Shown here one piece after another: positions 18,446 to 27,590 of a stretch of 64,000 nucleotides of DNA (within the stretch, counting starts at the first letter, position 1; each line of letters begins with the position of its first letter). Source of the DNA: Actinokineospora diospyrosa (GTDB lineage: Bacteria > Actinomycetota > Actinomycetes > Mycobacteriales > Pseudonocardiaceae). The notes under the pieces were generated by a model that made no database searches, was not told the origin of the DNA, and worked only from the letters and a program-made list of their open reading frames with translations. The translations under genes were made by a program, and so were the position numbers. The stretch is from NCBI RefSeq assembly GCF_024171925.1, contig NZ_JAMTCO010000005.1, forward strand, positions 310,001 through 374,000, read 5' to 3'.

Positions 18446-19395
18446 CCAGGCAGCTTCGGCATGCTTGCCAGCCGGTCGCCCAACCGGGACGCGTCGGTGC
18501 GCAGCTTGTCGATCTCCGCGCCCGCGTGCCGCAGGATCTTCATCTGCGCGACGAAGTAGTTGTCGACGATCTCCCGCCACGCCTTGCCGCCGATCCCCGT
18601 GCCATCACCGTCATCGCTGTCGAGCGCCTTGTCGATCGCCGTCGCCAGCCCAGCACCCCACGCCGCCGCGGCAGCCCCACCGCTCACATAGGTCAGCGCC
18701 GCTGCCGCGATCGCGCTCAGAGCCTTGACCACCACGGTGTCCCACAGGCTTTCATGAGCGTAGAACTTGGCGTGGAAGGCGTCGACCAGCGTGCCCATCG
18801 CCTCGTTGAGGTTGGTCCGAGCCGCCTTGACGACGCCCGCGTAGGCGATCGCCAGCGCGGCGAGCTCCCGAGTGACCTGCGTGAAGTCGGTGGCAAAGTC
18901 TTCTATCGCGCCGAGGAACTCGCCCGCGTGAGCCGCGGCGGAGCCGGACCACTCCTGCCTGAGGTCCTCAAACCCGCCGTTGAGCTTGCCGTTCCAATCA
19001 TCCGACCGCCACGACGCATCGATCAGAGCCGCGTAGACCTTGCTGATGTCGCTATCTTCGTCAAATAGTTGCCCGGACAGCGCAAGAGCGGGATCGAAGA
19101 ACTGTTCGGGGTAGCAGCCTGCGATCACCGACTCGAACGGGTAGTACTCAGTTGGTTCCTTGGGGTCCGGCACGAGCGGTCCGTTGGGGTCCAACTGTCG
19201 TCTTTCGACCGTCAGGTTTCCCGGCTGTTCGACCCGGGTGCCGTCGGGGAGTATGACCATGCGGTCGTACTGGTGCTGCTCGGGATGGAGGAGCCATTCG
19301 ACCCAGGCCGCGATCTCGGCCGCATGTCCGAACTCCGGGTCAGCGCCCGAGGCGGCGGGGTGGCTGCGGTCCGGCTGCCTATCAGGTGGTGCCAT
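18442..19395 (-). CDS. WXG-like / type VII secretion-associated protein
   Basis: 317 residues from ATG 19395. An N-terminal region (EIAAWVEWLLHPEQHQYDRM) is followed by a helical pair containing DLRQEWSGSAAAHAGEFL, a W-x-G motif as in WXG100 proteins. Then come long Ala-rich helices with a hydrophobic stretch (ALSAIAAAALTYVSGGAAAAAWGAGLATAI) and a C-terminal helix. The pattern resembles ESX-type substrates of actinobacteria. It overlaps the upstream 131-residue gene by 14 bp and is coupled to the lipoprotein gene. Secretion by an ESX system is inference; no secretion machinery is in the window. Confidence 0.6.
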   Translation of the reverse strand: MAPPDRQPDRSHPAASGADPEFGHAAEIAAWVEWLLHPEQHQYDRMVILPDGTRVEQPGNLTVERRQLDPNGPLVPDPKEPTEYYPFESVIAGCYPEQFFDPALALSGQLFDEDSDISKVYAALIDASWRSDDWNGKLNGGFEDLRQEWSGSAAAHAGEFLGAIEDFATDFTQVTRELAALAIAYAGVVKAARTNLNEAMGTLVDAFHAKFYAHESLWDTVVVKALSAIAAAALTYVSGGAAAAAWGAGLATAIDKALDSDDGDGTGIGGKAWREIVDNYFVAQMKILRHAGAEIDKLRTDASRLGDRLASMPKLPG

Positions 19396-19777
19396 TGATC
19401 GGCGGGTCCCCTTCAAGTCGGCGCGAGAGCGAAGTCAGCGACTGCGTGGCGGCGTTCTCCGTCCGGTGGTACATCGCGTCAGAGGTGAGGAGGTTCTCGC
19501 GGAACTTTCGCACGGTCTGGAGCAAGGCCTGCTGGCGCTCGACGAGGGCGCCGTGCACCGAGAAGAACTCGTCGAGCATCCTGGTGCAGGAGCCGGTGAA
19601 CTCCGCTCCGCCAGCGAGTTGAGGCCGCCCGATCAACTGTCGGTACGACAATCCACTCGAGGCGAATAGCTTGCTGGCCACTTCGTCGAGGTTGCGTACT
19701 GCGGGGTCGACTATGCGGTCGACGTAGTACTGAAGTGCTTCTGACGATGTCGAATAGCCCGACCGTTCGTGGTCCAC
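19382..19777 (-). CDS. Small helical protein, first gene of WXG-like operon
   Basis: 131 residues from GTG 19777 (GGGGGC five bases before it). Predicted mostly helical (EALQYYVDRIVDPAVRNLDEVA, LVERQQALLQTVRKFREN), about the size of WXG100/ESX-partner proteins but without a clear WxG turn. It shares the operon with the WXG-like protein and the lipoprotein. A chaperone or substrate-partner role is a guess from context. Confidence 0.6.
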   Translation of the reverse strand: MDHERSGYSTSSEALQYYVDRIVDPAVRNLDEVASKLFASSGLSYRQLIGRPQLAGGAEFTGSCTRMLDEFFSVHGALVERQQALLQTVRKFRENLLTSDAMYHRTENAATQSLTSLSRRLEGDPPINGTT

Positions 19778-19882
19778 GCTGCCCCCGTTTGGCTTAAGTC
19801 ATCCGCGACGTTAGCGCCCGGTAGGCGGCTCGTGTCGTGCTTCGTAAGAACTAGGTAGAACTACCTATCGCCAGCCCGTCTG

Positions 19883-20377
19883 TCACCATGCGGCGGAGAT
19901 GTTGGTGGCGAAGAGGAGCCAGATGGCGTTGGCGGCACCCGAGTAGATCGTGGCGGCAGCAGGAAAAGTGAACGGGCCGCCTGCGCGGACTCGGAGTTCA
20001 GGGGTCGGCTCGGACTCGAATGAGAAGACGATGCTGCGGCCAGCGCCTTCGGTGTGGCCGGGCAGGGAGAGGAAAGTCCACGAGTTAGCAGTTCGGTCGA
20101 TTACCTGGACCGGGTTGGTCGTACCGGGAAGCGGTAGGCCAGGCGGCGTGTAGAGGTAGCACAGACCACCGATCGGTGGCAGCACAGCACAGTTGGAGTC
20201 GAACGGAAAATACTGACGTAGGTCAGAAGAGACGGCCGCTGTAAGAGCCTCCATGCTGATATCGGTCTCAAGCGCCAACGGGTACCGGTAGGAGTAGGAC
20301 AGACCGGTAGGGGAAGCGGTGGCCGGTACAGCCACGGCAAGCACCGCCAGCAGCGCAAGAGCCAGGGACTTGAACAT
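19883..20377 (-). CDS. Secreted protein of unknown function
   Basis: 164 residues with a clear Sec signal peptide (MFKSLALALLAVLAVAVPATA, cleavage after ATA). The mature domain is beta-rich with one close Cys pair (NCAVLPPIGGLCYLY) and a hydrophobic C-terminus. No family recognised. It lies between the WXG-like operon and ndk, on the opposite strand to ndk, sharing a 122-bp divergent promoter region with it. Confidence 0.65.
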   Translation of the reverse strand: MFKSLALALLAVLAVAVPATASPTGLSYSYRYPLALETDISMEALTAAVSSDLRQYFPFDSNCAVLPPIGGLCYLYTPPGLPLPGTTNPVQVIDRTANSWTFLSLPGHTEGAGRSIVFSFESEPTPELRVRAGGPFTFPAAATIYSGAANAIWLLFATNISAAW

Positions 20378-20499
20378 GAGGCCAACGGTGGTCAGCTAAG
20401 AGGGAGTCGGACAAACGGTGCCACCGCACCGGGTTACCCTGCTCACACGCTCGTGTGGTCTACACGACGTCATACCCGTGAAATGGAGTACCGAGAGCC

Positions 20500-20910
20500 G
20501 TGAGTGAGCGCACCCTGGTCCTGGTCAAGCCCGACGGTGTCAGCCGGGGCCTGGTCGGGGAGGTCATCTCCCGCATCGAGCGCAAGGGGCTCTCCCTGGC
20601 CGCGCTCGAGCTGCGCACCGTCGAGCGCGAGGTCGCCGAGCAGCACTACGCCGAGCACGCCGAGAAGGGCTTCTTCGGCGACCTGCTCGACTTCATCACC
20701 GGCGGCCCGCTCGTCGCGCTCGTGGTCGAGGGCCCGCGGGCCATCTCCGCGTTCCGGCAGCTCGCGGGCGGGACCGACCCGGTCGACAAGGCCACCCCGG
20801 GCACCATCCGCGGTGACTTCGGCCTGGAGGTCCAGTTCAACCTGGTGCACGGCTCCGACTCGACCGACTCCGCCGAGCGCGAGATCAAGATCTGGTTCCC
20901 GAACCTCTGA
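20500..20910 (+). CDS. ndk: Nucleoside diphosphate kinase
   Basis: Transfers the gamma-phosphate from ATP to nucleoside diphosphates through a phosphohistidine. The 136 residues equal the usual bacterial length. It has [19 protein letters not shown] at the N-terminus and the active-site region [17 protein letters not shown] with the catalytic His. The start is GTG 20500. Canonically it follows folC-DUF4233; here it is separated by 8 kb. A perfect 13-bp terminator follows. Confidence 0.97.
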   Translation: MSERTLVLVKPDGVSRGLVGEVISRIERKGLSLAALELRTVEREVAEQHYAEHAEKGFFGDLLDFITGGPLVALVVEGPRAISAFRQLAGGTDPVDKATPGTIRGDFGLEVQFNLVHGSDSTDSAEREIKIWFPNL

Positions 20911-20916
20911 GGACCC

Positions 20917-20949
20917 CGCGCCGCCCGGCCGAAACCGCCGGGCGGCGCG
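20917..20949 (+). terminator. ndk terminator
   Basis: Perfect 13-bp GC-rich stem (20917-20929 with 20937-20949), 7-nt loop, starting seven bases after the ndk stop. Confidence 0.85.
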
Positions 20950-20992
20950 AAACTCCGTCGGCATTGTCGGTACCGCCAGCTAGGGTGCCCGC

Positions 20993-21916
20993 GTGGCAGA
21001 TGGGGCACTGGTCCGGGCGCGCGACCTGACGAAGACGTTCGGCGACTTCGAGGCCGTGCGCGGTATTGACCTCGACGTGCGGCCTGGGGAGGCGTTCGGC
21101 TTCCTCGGGCCCAACGGCGCGGGCAAGTCCTCGACGATGCGCATGGTGTCCTGCGTGTCGCCGCGCACCGGTGGTGACCTGACCGTCCTCGGCCTGGACC
21201 CGAACACCCAAGGCCCTGCCATCCGGGCCCGCCTCGGTGTCGTGCCGCAACAGGACAACCTGGACAACGAGCTGACCGTCCGGCAGAACCTGCACGTCTA
21301 CGGCCGCTACTTCGGACTGTCCAAAGCGCACGTGCGGGCCAAGGCCGTCGAGCTGCTCGACTTCGCCCAGCTCGCCGACCGCGCCGACGACGAGGTGGAG
21401 CCGCTCTCCGGCGGCATGAAGCGCAGGCTCACCATCGCCCGGTCGCTGATCAACGACCCCGAGCTGCTGCTGCTCGACGAACCCACCACCGGCCTCGACC
21501 CGCAGGCCCGCCACCTGCTCTGGGACCGCCTCTTCCGGCTCCGCCAGGAGGGCGTCACCCTCATCATCACCACGCACTACATGGACGAGGCCGAGCAGCT
21601 GTGCGACCGGCTGGTCGTGATGGACGGCGGCAAGATCGTCGCCGAGGGCAGCCCCGCCGAGCTGATCGCCAAGTACTGCAGCCGCGAGGTCCTCGAGCTG
21701 CGGTTCACCACCGACAAGCCGGACGCGGCCGCCACCGAGGGGCTCGCCGACCGGGTCGAGGTCCTGCCTGACCGGCTGCTGCTCTACACGACCGACGGCG
21801 AGGCCTCCCTGGCCGCCGCCCACCAGCGCGGCATCGCGCCGCTGTCCAGCCTGGTCCGCCGCGGCACCCTCGAAGACGTCTTCCTGCACCTCACCGGCCG
21901 GACCCTGGTGGACTGA
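20993..21916 (+). CDS. ABC-2 transporter ATP-binding protein (DrrA/NodI-like)
   Basis: 307 residues. Walker A GPNGAGKSS, Q-loop VPQQDNLDNELT, signature LSGGMKRR, Walker B LLLLDEPTTGLDP, switch His in ITTHYMDEAEQL, and the extra C-terminal domain seen in DrrA/NodI proteins. It energises the two permeases encoded next; the stop and start overlap in TGATGA. The substrate is unknown; relatives export antibiotics, lipids or nodulation oligosaccharides. Confidence 0.93.
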   Translation: MADGALVRARDLTKTFGDFEAVRGIDLDVRPGEAFGFLGPNGAGKSSTMRMVSCVSPRTGGDLTVLGLDPNTQGPAIRARLGVVPQQDNLDNELTVRQNLHVYGRYFGLSKAHVRAKAVELLDFAQLADRADDEVEPLSGGMKRRLTIARSLINDPELLLLDEPTTGLDPQARHLLWDRLFRLRQEGVTLIITTHYMDEAEQLCDRLVVMDGGKIVAEGSPAELIAKYCSREVLELRFTTDKPDAAATEGLADRVEVLPDRLLLYTTDGEASLAAAHQRGIAPLSSLVRRGTLEDVFLHLTGRTLVD

Positions 21917-22716
21917 TGACCAGCACCCGAGCGCGCGTCCCCGCTGCCCCGGCCGCCATCTGGCTGGTCGTCGAGGGCCTGTGGGCCTGGTACCGCCGCA
22001 ACTGGCGCTCCTCGGCCGTCTCCAGCGTCGTCGAGCCCGTGCTGTTCCTGCTCGCCCTCGGCCTCGGGTTCGGCTCGCAGATCCAGCCGACCGCGGCGAC
22101 CGGTGGGCTGCCGTACGTGCAGTACCTGGCGCCCGCGCTGGTGGTGGCCTCCGCGCTGCAGACCGCCGCGTTCGAGGCCACCTACCCGGTCCTGTCGGCG
22201 TTCAAGTGGAAGCGGACGTTCATCGGCGTCGGCTCCACCCCGATCACCGCCGCCCAGATCGCGCTGGGCCAACTGCTCTGGATCGCGCTGCGGCTGGTCG
22301 TGTCCGCGGTCGCCTTCCTGGTGATCGCCGCCCTGCTCGGCGCGGTGTCCGGTGTCGGCGTCGTCGGGTCGCTGTTCGCCGCCGTGCTCGCCGCGATGGC
22401 CTTCGCCGCGCCGGTGGTCGCCTACTCGGCCACCCTGGAGACCGAGGGCCAGCAGTTCAGCGCCATCTTCCGGTTCCTGGTGGTCCCGATGACGGTGTTC
22501 GGGGGGACCTTCTTCCCGGTCGACCAGTTACCCGCCTGGGTGCGGCCGATCGTCTGGGTGACACCGCTGTGGCACGGCACGGAGCTGTCCAGGGCGGCCG
22601 CGTTCGGCACCGGTGAGGCCCTGGCCGTGCTCGGCCACCTCGCCTACCTGGTCGCGCTCGTCGTCATCGGTGCCCGCCTCGCCGTGCGCACCTTCGCCCG
22701 CAGGCTGGAGGTCTAG
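21916..22716 (+). CDS. ABC-2 type permease
   Basis: 266 residues with about six transmembrane segments and the ABC2_membrane pattern: VEPVLFLLALGLGFG near residue 40, FGGTFFPVDQLPAWVRPIVWVTPLWHGTEL near the end. It starts at ATG 21916 overlapping the ATPase stop, and its own stop touches the next permease start. It probably forms a heterodimeric channel with the next gene product. Confidence 0.9.
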   Translation: MTSTRARVPAAPAAIWLVVEGLWAWYRRNWRSSAVSSVVEPVLFLLALGLGFGSQIQPTAATGGLPYVQYLAPALVVASALQTAAFEATYPVLSAFKWKRTFIGVGSTPITAAQIALGQLLWIALRLVVSAVAFLVIAALLGAVSGVGVVGSLFAAVLAAMAFAAPVVAYSATLETEGQQFSAIFRFLVVPMTVFGGTFFPVDQLPAWVRPIVWVTPLWHGTELSRAAAFGTGEALAVLGHLAYLVALVVIGARLAVRTFARRLEV

Positions 22717-23550
22717 GTGACCACGACCGCCCCCACCGCCCACGAGCGCGCGGGCGTGCTGCTGCGCGTCCTGCCAGCGGGCATGTACGCGGGCCGTGCG
22801 CACGCCCTGGTCGAGCGCTCGTTCCTGGTCAACCGCCGCGCCTGGCTGCAGGTGGTGTCCGGGTTCTTCGAGCCGCTGTTCTTCCTGTTCGGGCTCGGGT
22901 TCGGCTTCGGCAAGCTCATCGGCGACGTCGTCGGGCCCGGCGGCGAGACGATCAGCTACGTCGCCTACGTCGCGCCCGCCCTGCTGGCCGCCTCCGCCAT
23001 GAACGGCGCCGTCTACGACTCGACGTTCAACCTGTTCTTCAAGCTCAAGTACGCCAAGCTCTACGACGCCGTGCTCACCACCCCGCTCGGCCCGCTGGAC
23101 GTCGCCATCGGCGAGATCACCTGGGCGCTCATCCGCGGCGCGCTCTACGGCTCCGGTTTCCTCACCGTGATGCTCGGCATGGGCCTGCTGACCTCGCCGT
23201 GGGCGCTGCTGGCGTTACCCGCCGCCGTGCTCATCGCGTTCGCCTTCGGCGCCCTGGGCATGGCGGGCACCACCTTCATGCGGTCCTGGCACGATTTCGA
23301 CCTGGTGCAGCTCGTGGTGATGCCGATGTTCCTGTTCTCCACGACCTTCTACCCGATCACGGTGTACCCCGAGGGTGTCCAGTTCGCGGTCAAGTGCTTC
23401 CCGCTCTACCACGCGATCGAGGTCATGCGGGCTCTGTGCACCGGGTTCGTCGACGTCTCCCTGCTCGGGCACCTCGCCTACTTCGTGGTGATGGCGGCCG
23501 TCGGCGTCGTGGTCGCGTCCCGGCGTTTGGGCAAGCTGCTGCTCGCCTGA
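22717..23550 (+). CDS. ABC-2 type permease (second subunit)
   Basis: 277 residues, about six transmembrane segments. It shares the fold and landmarks with its neighbour (FFEPLFFLFGLGFGFGKLIG; FSTTFYPITVYPEGVQFAVKCFPLYHAIEVMRAL). The GTG start at 22717 follows directly on the preceding TAG. Two non-identical permeases with one ATPase suggests a heterodimeric exporter. Confidence 0.9.
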   Translation: MTTTAPTAHERAGVLLRVLPAGMYAGRAHALVERSFLVNRRAWLQVVSGFFEPLFFLFGLGFGFGKLIGDVVGPGGETISYVAYVAPALLAASAMNGAVYDSTFNLFFKLKYAKLYDAVLTTPLGPLDVAIGEITWALIRGALYGSGFLTVMLGMGLLTSPWALLALPAAVLIAFAFGALGMAGTTFMRSWHDFDLVQLVVMPMFLFSTTFYPITVYPEGVQFAVKCFPLYHAIEVMRALCTGFVDVSLLGHLAYFVVMAAVGVVVASRRLGKLLLA

Positions 23551-23589
23551 GCGAAGGCGGCTGCGCCAAGAGGGTTACCCTGGTTCGCT

Positions 23590-25560
23590 GTGAGCGTCGA
23601 GTCAGTGTTCCCCCAACTTGAGCTGTTGCTGCCCAGGGTGTCCAAGCCGGTCCAGTACGTCGGCGGGGAGCTCAACGCCACCGTCAAGGAGTGGGACAGC
23701 ACCACCGTGCGGTGGGCGCTGATGTACCCCGACGCCTACGAGGTCGGGCTGCCCAACCAGGGCGTCATGATCCTGTACGAGGTGCTCAACGAGATCGCCG
23801 ACGTGCTGGCCGAGCGCACCTACGCGGTCTGGCCGGACCTGGAGAAGCTCATGCGGGAGCACGGCGTCCCGCAGTTCACCGTCGACGGCCACCGCCCGCT
23901 CGGCGCCTTCGACATGCTCGGGGTCAGCTTCTCCACCGAGCTCGGCTACACGAACATGCTCACCGCCCTCGACCTCGCGGGCATCCCGCTGCTGGCCGCC
24001 GAGCGCACCGAAGACCACCCGGTCGTGCTCGCCGGTGGCCACGCCGCGTTCAACCCCGAGCCCATCGCGGACTACATCGACGCCGCGGTGCTCGGCGACG
24101 GCGAAGAGGCCGTCATCGAGATCTCCGACATCATCCGCGCCTGGAAGGCCGAGGGCCGCCCCGGCGGCCGCGACGAGCTGCTGACCAGGATGGCCGAGAC
24201 CGGCGGCATCTACATCCCGCGGTTCTACGACGTCACCTACCGCGCCGACGGCCACCTCGACGCCATCGCCCCCAACCGCCCCCGGGTCCCCGAGACGGTC
24301 GCCAAGCGCACCACCATGGACCTCGACGCCTGGCCGTACCCGAAGCAGCCGCTGGTGCCGCTCGCCGAGAGCGTGCACGAGCGGATGAGCGTGGAGATCT
24401 TCCGCGGCTGCACCCGGGGCTGCCGGTTCTGCCAGGCGGGCATGATCACCCGCCCGGTCCGCGAGCGCTCCATCGAGGGCATCGGCGCGATGATCCAGAC
24501 CGGGCTCGCGGCCAGCGGCTTCGAGGAGGTCGGCCTGCTGAGCCTCTCCAGCGCCGACCACTCCGAGATCGGCGAGATCACCAAGCAGCTCGCCGACCGC
24601 TACGAGGGCACCAACACCGGCCTATCGCTGCCCAGCACCCGCGTCGACGCGTTCAACATCGACCTCGCCAACGAGCTCTCCCGCAACGGTCGCCGCTCTG
24701 GCCTAACCTTCGCCCCCGAGGGTGGCAGCGAGCGGATCCGTAAGGTCATCAACAAGATGGTGTCCGAAGAGGACCTCATCAAGACTGTTAGCGCTGCCTA
24801 TGCCCAGGGTTGGCGGCAGGTGAAGCTGTACTTCATGTGCGGCCTGCCCACCGAGACCGACGAAGACGTCCTGCAGATCGCCGAGATGGCCAAGAACGTC
24901 ATCCGCGCCGGTAGGGCCGCCAGCGGCCGCAAGGACATCCGCTGCACGGTGTCCATCGGCGGCTTCGTCCCCAAGCCGCACACCCCGTTCCAGTGGGCCG
25001 CGCAGTGCGACCCCGACACCATCGACTCCCGGCTGCGCAAGCTGCGCGAGGCGATGAACTCCGACCGCGACCGCAGCATCGGCCGCAACATCGGCATGCG
25101 CTACCACGACGGCAAGCCCAGCCTCATCGAAGGCTTGCTCTCCCGCGGCGACCGACGTGTCGGCAGGGTCATCGAGGCCGTCTGGCGCCAAGGTGGTCGA
25201 TTCGACGGTTGGAACGAGCACTTCTCCTACGAGCGTTGGACTTCCGCCGCCACAGCCGAGCTGGAGCCCCTGGGCGTCTCCCTCGACTGGTTCACCACCC
25301 GCGAGCGGTTGGAGGCCGAGGTCCTGCCCTGGGACCACCTGGACTCCGGCCTGGAGAAGAACTGGCTCTGGGACGACTGGCAGGACGCCCTCGACGAGCG
25401 CGAGCAGGACGACTGCCGGTGGACCCCGTGCTTCGACTGCGGCGTGTGCCCGGCCATGGGCACCGACATCGAGATCGGTCCCACCGGCCGCAAGCTGCTG
25501 CCGATCAGCCCGGTCGGCGTCGGCTCCCCGGTCCGGAACCCGGCGCTGTCCGCGCCGTGA
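23590..25560 (+). CDS. TIGR03960-family B12-binding radical SAM protein
   Basis: 656 residues. An N-terminal cobalamin-like Rossmann region (RWALMYPDAYEVGLPNQG) precedes the radical SAM core with the 4Fe-4S motif FRGCTRGCRFCQAGM, LSLSSADHSEI and the LSLPSTRVD and TFAPEGGSERIRKVINK motifs. The C-terminus is Cys-rich (CRWTPCFDCGVCPAMG). This family is always near a TIGR03936 protein, here at 27591 after two inserted genes, and upstream of RNase E. Its reaction is not established, as far as I know. Its GTGA stop overlaps the GNAT gene start. Confidence 0.93.
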   Translation: MSVESVFPQLELLLPRVSKPVQYVGGELNATVKEWDSTTVRWALMYPDAYEVGLPNQGVMILYEVLNEIADVLAERTYAVWPDLEKLMREHGVPQFTVDGHRPLGAFDMLGVSFSTELGYTNMLTALDLAGIPLLAAERTEDHPVVLAGGHAAFNPEPIADYIDAAVLGDGEEAVIEISDIIRAWKAEGRPGGRDELLTRMAETGGIYIPRFYDVTYRADGHLDAIAPNRPRVPETVAKRTTMDLDAWPYPKQPLVPLAESVHERMSVEIFRGCTRGCRFCQAGMITRPVRERSIEGIGAMIQTGLAASGFEEVGLLSLSSADHSEIGEITKQLADRYEGTNTGLSLPSTRVDAFNIDLANELSRNGRRSGLTFAPEGGSERIRKVINKMVSEEDLIKTVSAAYAQGWRQVKLYFMCGLPTETDEDVLQIAEMAKNVIRAGRAASGRKDIRCTVSIGGFVPKPHTPFQWAAQCDPDTIDSRLRKLREAMNSDRDRSIGRNIGMRYHDGKPSLIEGLLSRGDRRVGRVIEAVWRQGGRFDGWNEHFSYERWTSAATAELEPLGVSLDWFTTRERLEAEVLPWDHLDSGLEKNWLWDDWQDALDEREQDDCRWTPCFDCGVCPAMGTDIEIGPTGRKLLPISPVGVGSPVRNPALSAP

Positions 25561-26018
25561 TCGTCCGGCTGGCCACCGACGCGGACATCGCGTCGGTGGC
25601 CGCGCTGCGCTTGCGCGCGGCCGAGGAGGACGCAGAGGATGCGGGCGAGCCGATCACCGATCCGGGGTACACGGACCGGTTCACCGAGTGGTGGCACGCG
25701 GAGAAGTCCCACCGGCGGTTCTGGATTGCGGAGACCGGCCACCCGATTGGGTTCTGTTGCCTAGTCTTGGTCACTCGTATGCCGAAGGCAGGACAACCTG
25801 CTGGCGCATGGGGCTACCTCAGCAACTTCTTCGTTCTGCCCGAGCACCGCGACGCGGGCGTAGGGGCGGCGCTCATGTCCGCGTTGCTCAAGTACGCCGA
25901 GGACCTCGGCTGCCCGCGCGTGGTCCTAACCCCGTCCGAACGCGCGGTCCCGTTCTATAGGCGCGCGGGGTTCAGTCCGGCGGAATCCCTGCTGCTCAAG
26001 GTCAACGCTACGGAGTGA
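25557..26018 (+). CDS. GNAT-family N-acetyltransferase
   Basis: 153 residues from GTG 25557 overlapping the previous stop. GNAT landmarks: IVRLATDADIASVAALRLRAAEED, acceptor beta-bulge WGYLSNFFVLPEHRDAGVGAALMSALL (motif A, pyrophosphate loop RDAGVG), and VPFYRRAGFSP (motif B). The substrate cannot be deduced. The 3' end overlaps the convergent protease gene by 11 bp. Confidence 0.9.
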   Translation: MIVRLATDADIASVAALRLRAAEEDAEDAGEPITDPGYTDRFTEWWHAEKSHRRFWIAETGHPIGFCCLVLVTRMPKAGQPAGAWGYLSNFFVLPEHRDAGVGAALMSALLKYAEDLGCPRVVLTPSERAVPFYRRAGFSPAESLLLKVNATE

Positions 26019-27438
26019 CCGCGGCCAGCGCGTCGACCAGTCCGTGCCCGTAGAAGCTGTTGAACGGCGCGTACCCCGAGCAATACGCGTCCTGCACGCC
26101 CGCGCCGTCGAGGTCGTAATCGGCTGGGCAGGCAATGCTCGTCGCGCCGTTGGTCAGCAGTCTCGTCAGCTGCTGCACCGAGGCGCCCGGGTGTGTTGAC
26201 GCCAACAGCGCCACCACCCCGGTCACGTGCGGTGCCGCCATCGACGTCCCGCAGACCTGCGCGTAACCGCCGGGCACCGTCGACAGCACGCACTTGCCGG
26301 TGGACTGCTCCCCGCCCGGCGCGGTCACATCGATCACACCGAGTCCATAGGCGCTGTAGCCCGCCTTCACCCCATCCGGGCCCACCGCGGACACCGCGAT
26401 CACTCCGCGCAACCCCGCGGGCAGCACCCGGCAGTTCCCGTCGAGCGTGCGCCACTGCCCGTCCGGCCCGGCCGTCTGCCCACTGGGGGAGGCCAGGTCA
26501 CGGCTCTCGTTCGTCGCCGCGGCCACGTTCAGCACCCCGCGGCTGGTGGCGTGGTCGGCCGCGCGCCGGACCGCCTCGTAGACCACGTGCTCCTCGCCCC
26601 GGTCGCAGGTCAGCGGCCACGGGTCGACGAAGTAGCTGTTGTTGGCGACCGCCATGCCGTTGGCCGCGGCCCACATCAGCCCGCACACCACCGACTCCGG
26701 CCGCACCGTCCCGTCGTCGTCGACCACCTTCACCGAGGCCAACCGCACCCCGGGGGCGACGCCGGTGATCCCCTTGCCGTCGGCGGCCGCGGCGATGATC
26801 CCCGCCACGTGCGTGCCGTGCGGTGAGGTCGTGGGCGCCCACGCGGCCGGGCTCGGGTCGGCCTTGCCGCTCAGGCAGCCAGCCGAGCGGGTCGGGTCCA
26901 CCGCGCGCTCCAGGTCCGGGTGGGTCGCGTCGATGCCCGAGTCGAGCACCCCGACCAGCACGTCCCTGCTGCCGGTGGACACCGCGTGCGCGGCGTCGGC
27001 GCGGATCATGCCCATGTCCCACTGCTCGCCGGAGCGGTCTTCGGTGGTGTCGCCGCCGCCGGTGGTCACCCTCGGCGCGATCTTGCCAGCGTGCCCGGCC
27101 TCGACGGCCTCGGTGCTGAACGCCCTGGCCCGGCCGAGCCGGTCGGCGAAGCGCGGATCACCCGATGTGGCTACCCCGACCGCGATTTCGCCGTAGTAGG
27201 CAACCGTCGACCCGCAAGCCAACGTCATCTCGGTTGAGGCGGCCTCGGCCGTGGTGCCCTCGGCGAACAGGACCAGGTAGCGCGACTGCGCCCCCGCCGG
27301 GTGGCAGGGCAGTGACCCGTCCTCGAGGGGTTCCCCGTCGGCGAGGCTGGGGACGGCGAACGCCGCCGCGACTATCGCGACGCTGACCGCCGCCGCCCTC
27401 GTCAGGCGGAGCAGAGGCACGGGCGACCTCCAGTGCAT
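26008..27438 (-). CDS. Secreted subtilisin-like serine protease (S8)
   Basis: 476 residues from ATG 27438. Signal-peptide-like start (LTRAAAVSVAIVAAAFAVPSLADG), a propeptide region, then the peptidase S8 triad: Asp166 (LVGVLDSGID), His207 (SPHGTHVAGI), Ser399 (CGTSMAAPHVTG), with oxyanion Asn310 (AAATNES). Six or more cysteines suggest disulfides in the secreted enzyme. Residues upstream of ATG 27438 in the same frame are not protein-like. It is divergent from the TIGR03936 gene. Confidence 0.9.
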   Translation of the reverse strand: MHWRSPVPLLRLTRAAAVSVAIVAAAFAVPSLADGEPLEDGSLPCHPAGAQSRYLVLFAEGTTAEAASTEMTLACGSTVAYYGEIAVGVATSGDPRFADRLGRARAFSTEAVEAGHAGKIAPRVTTGGGDTTEDRSGEQWDMGMIRADAAHAVSTGSRDVLVGVLDSGIDATHPDLERAVDPTRSAGCLSGKADPSPAAWAPTTSPHGTHVAGIIAAAADGKGITGVAPGVRLASVKVVDDDGTVRPESVVCGLMWAAANGMAVANNSYFVDPWPLTCDRGEEHVVYEAVRRAADHATSRGVLNVAAATNESRDLASPSGQTAGPDGQWRTLDGNCRVLPAGLRGVIAVSAVGPDGVKAGYSAYGLGVIDVTAPGGEQSTGKCVLSTVPGGYAQVCGTSMAAPHVTGVVALLASTHPGASVQQLTRLLTNGATSIACPADYDLDGAGVQDAYCSGYAPFNSFYGHGLVDALAAVTP

Positions 27439-27590
27439 TCCCTCGGCGCGGGCTGTCCACTCCGTGCGGACGCTAGCCGGCCGCCGGGTGGGAAACAAGC
27501 TCGCCGGCCGAATTGGCGCTCCCGGTACGGTGCCACCTACGGCGGTGGGCTCACCACCGGAGCAAGAGCAGACCACCAGAAGGAGTAATC

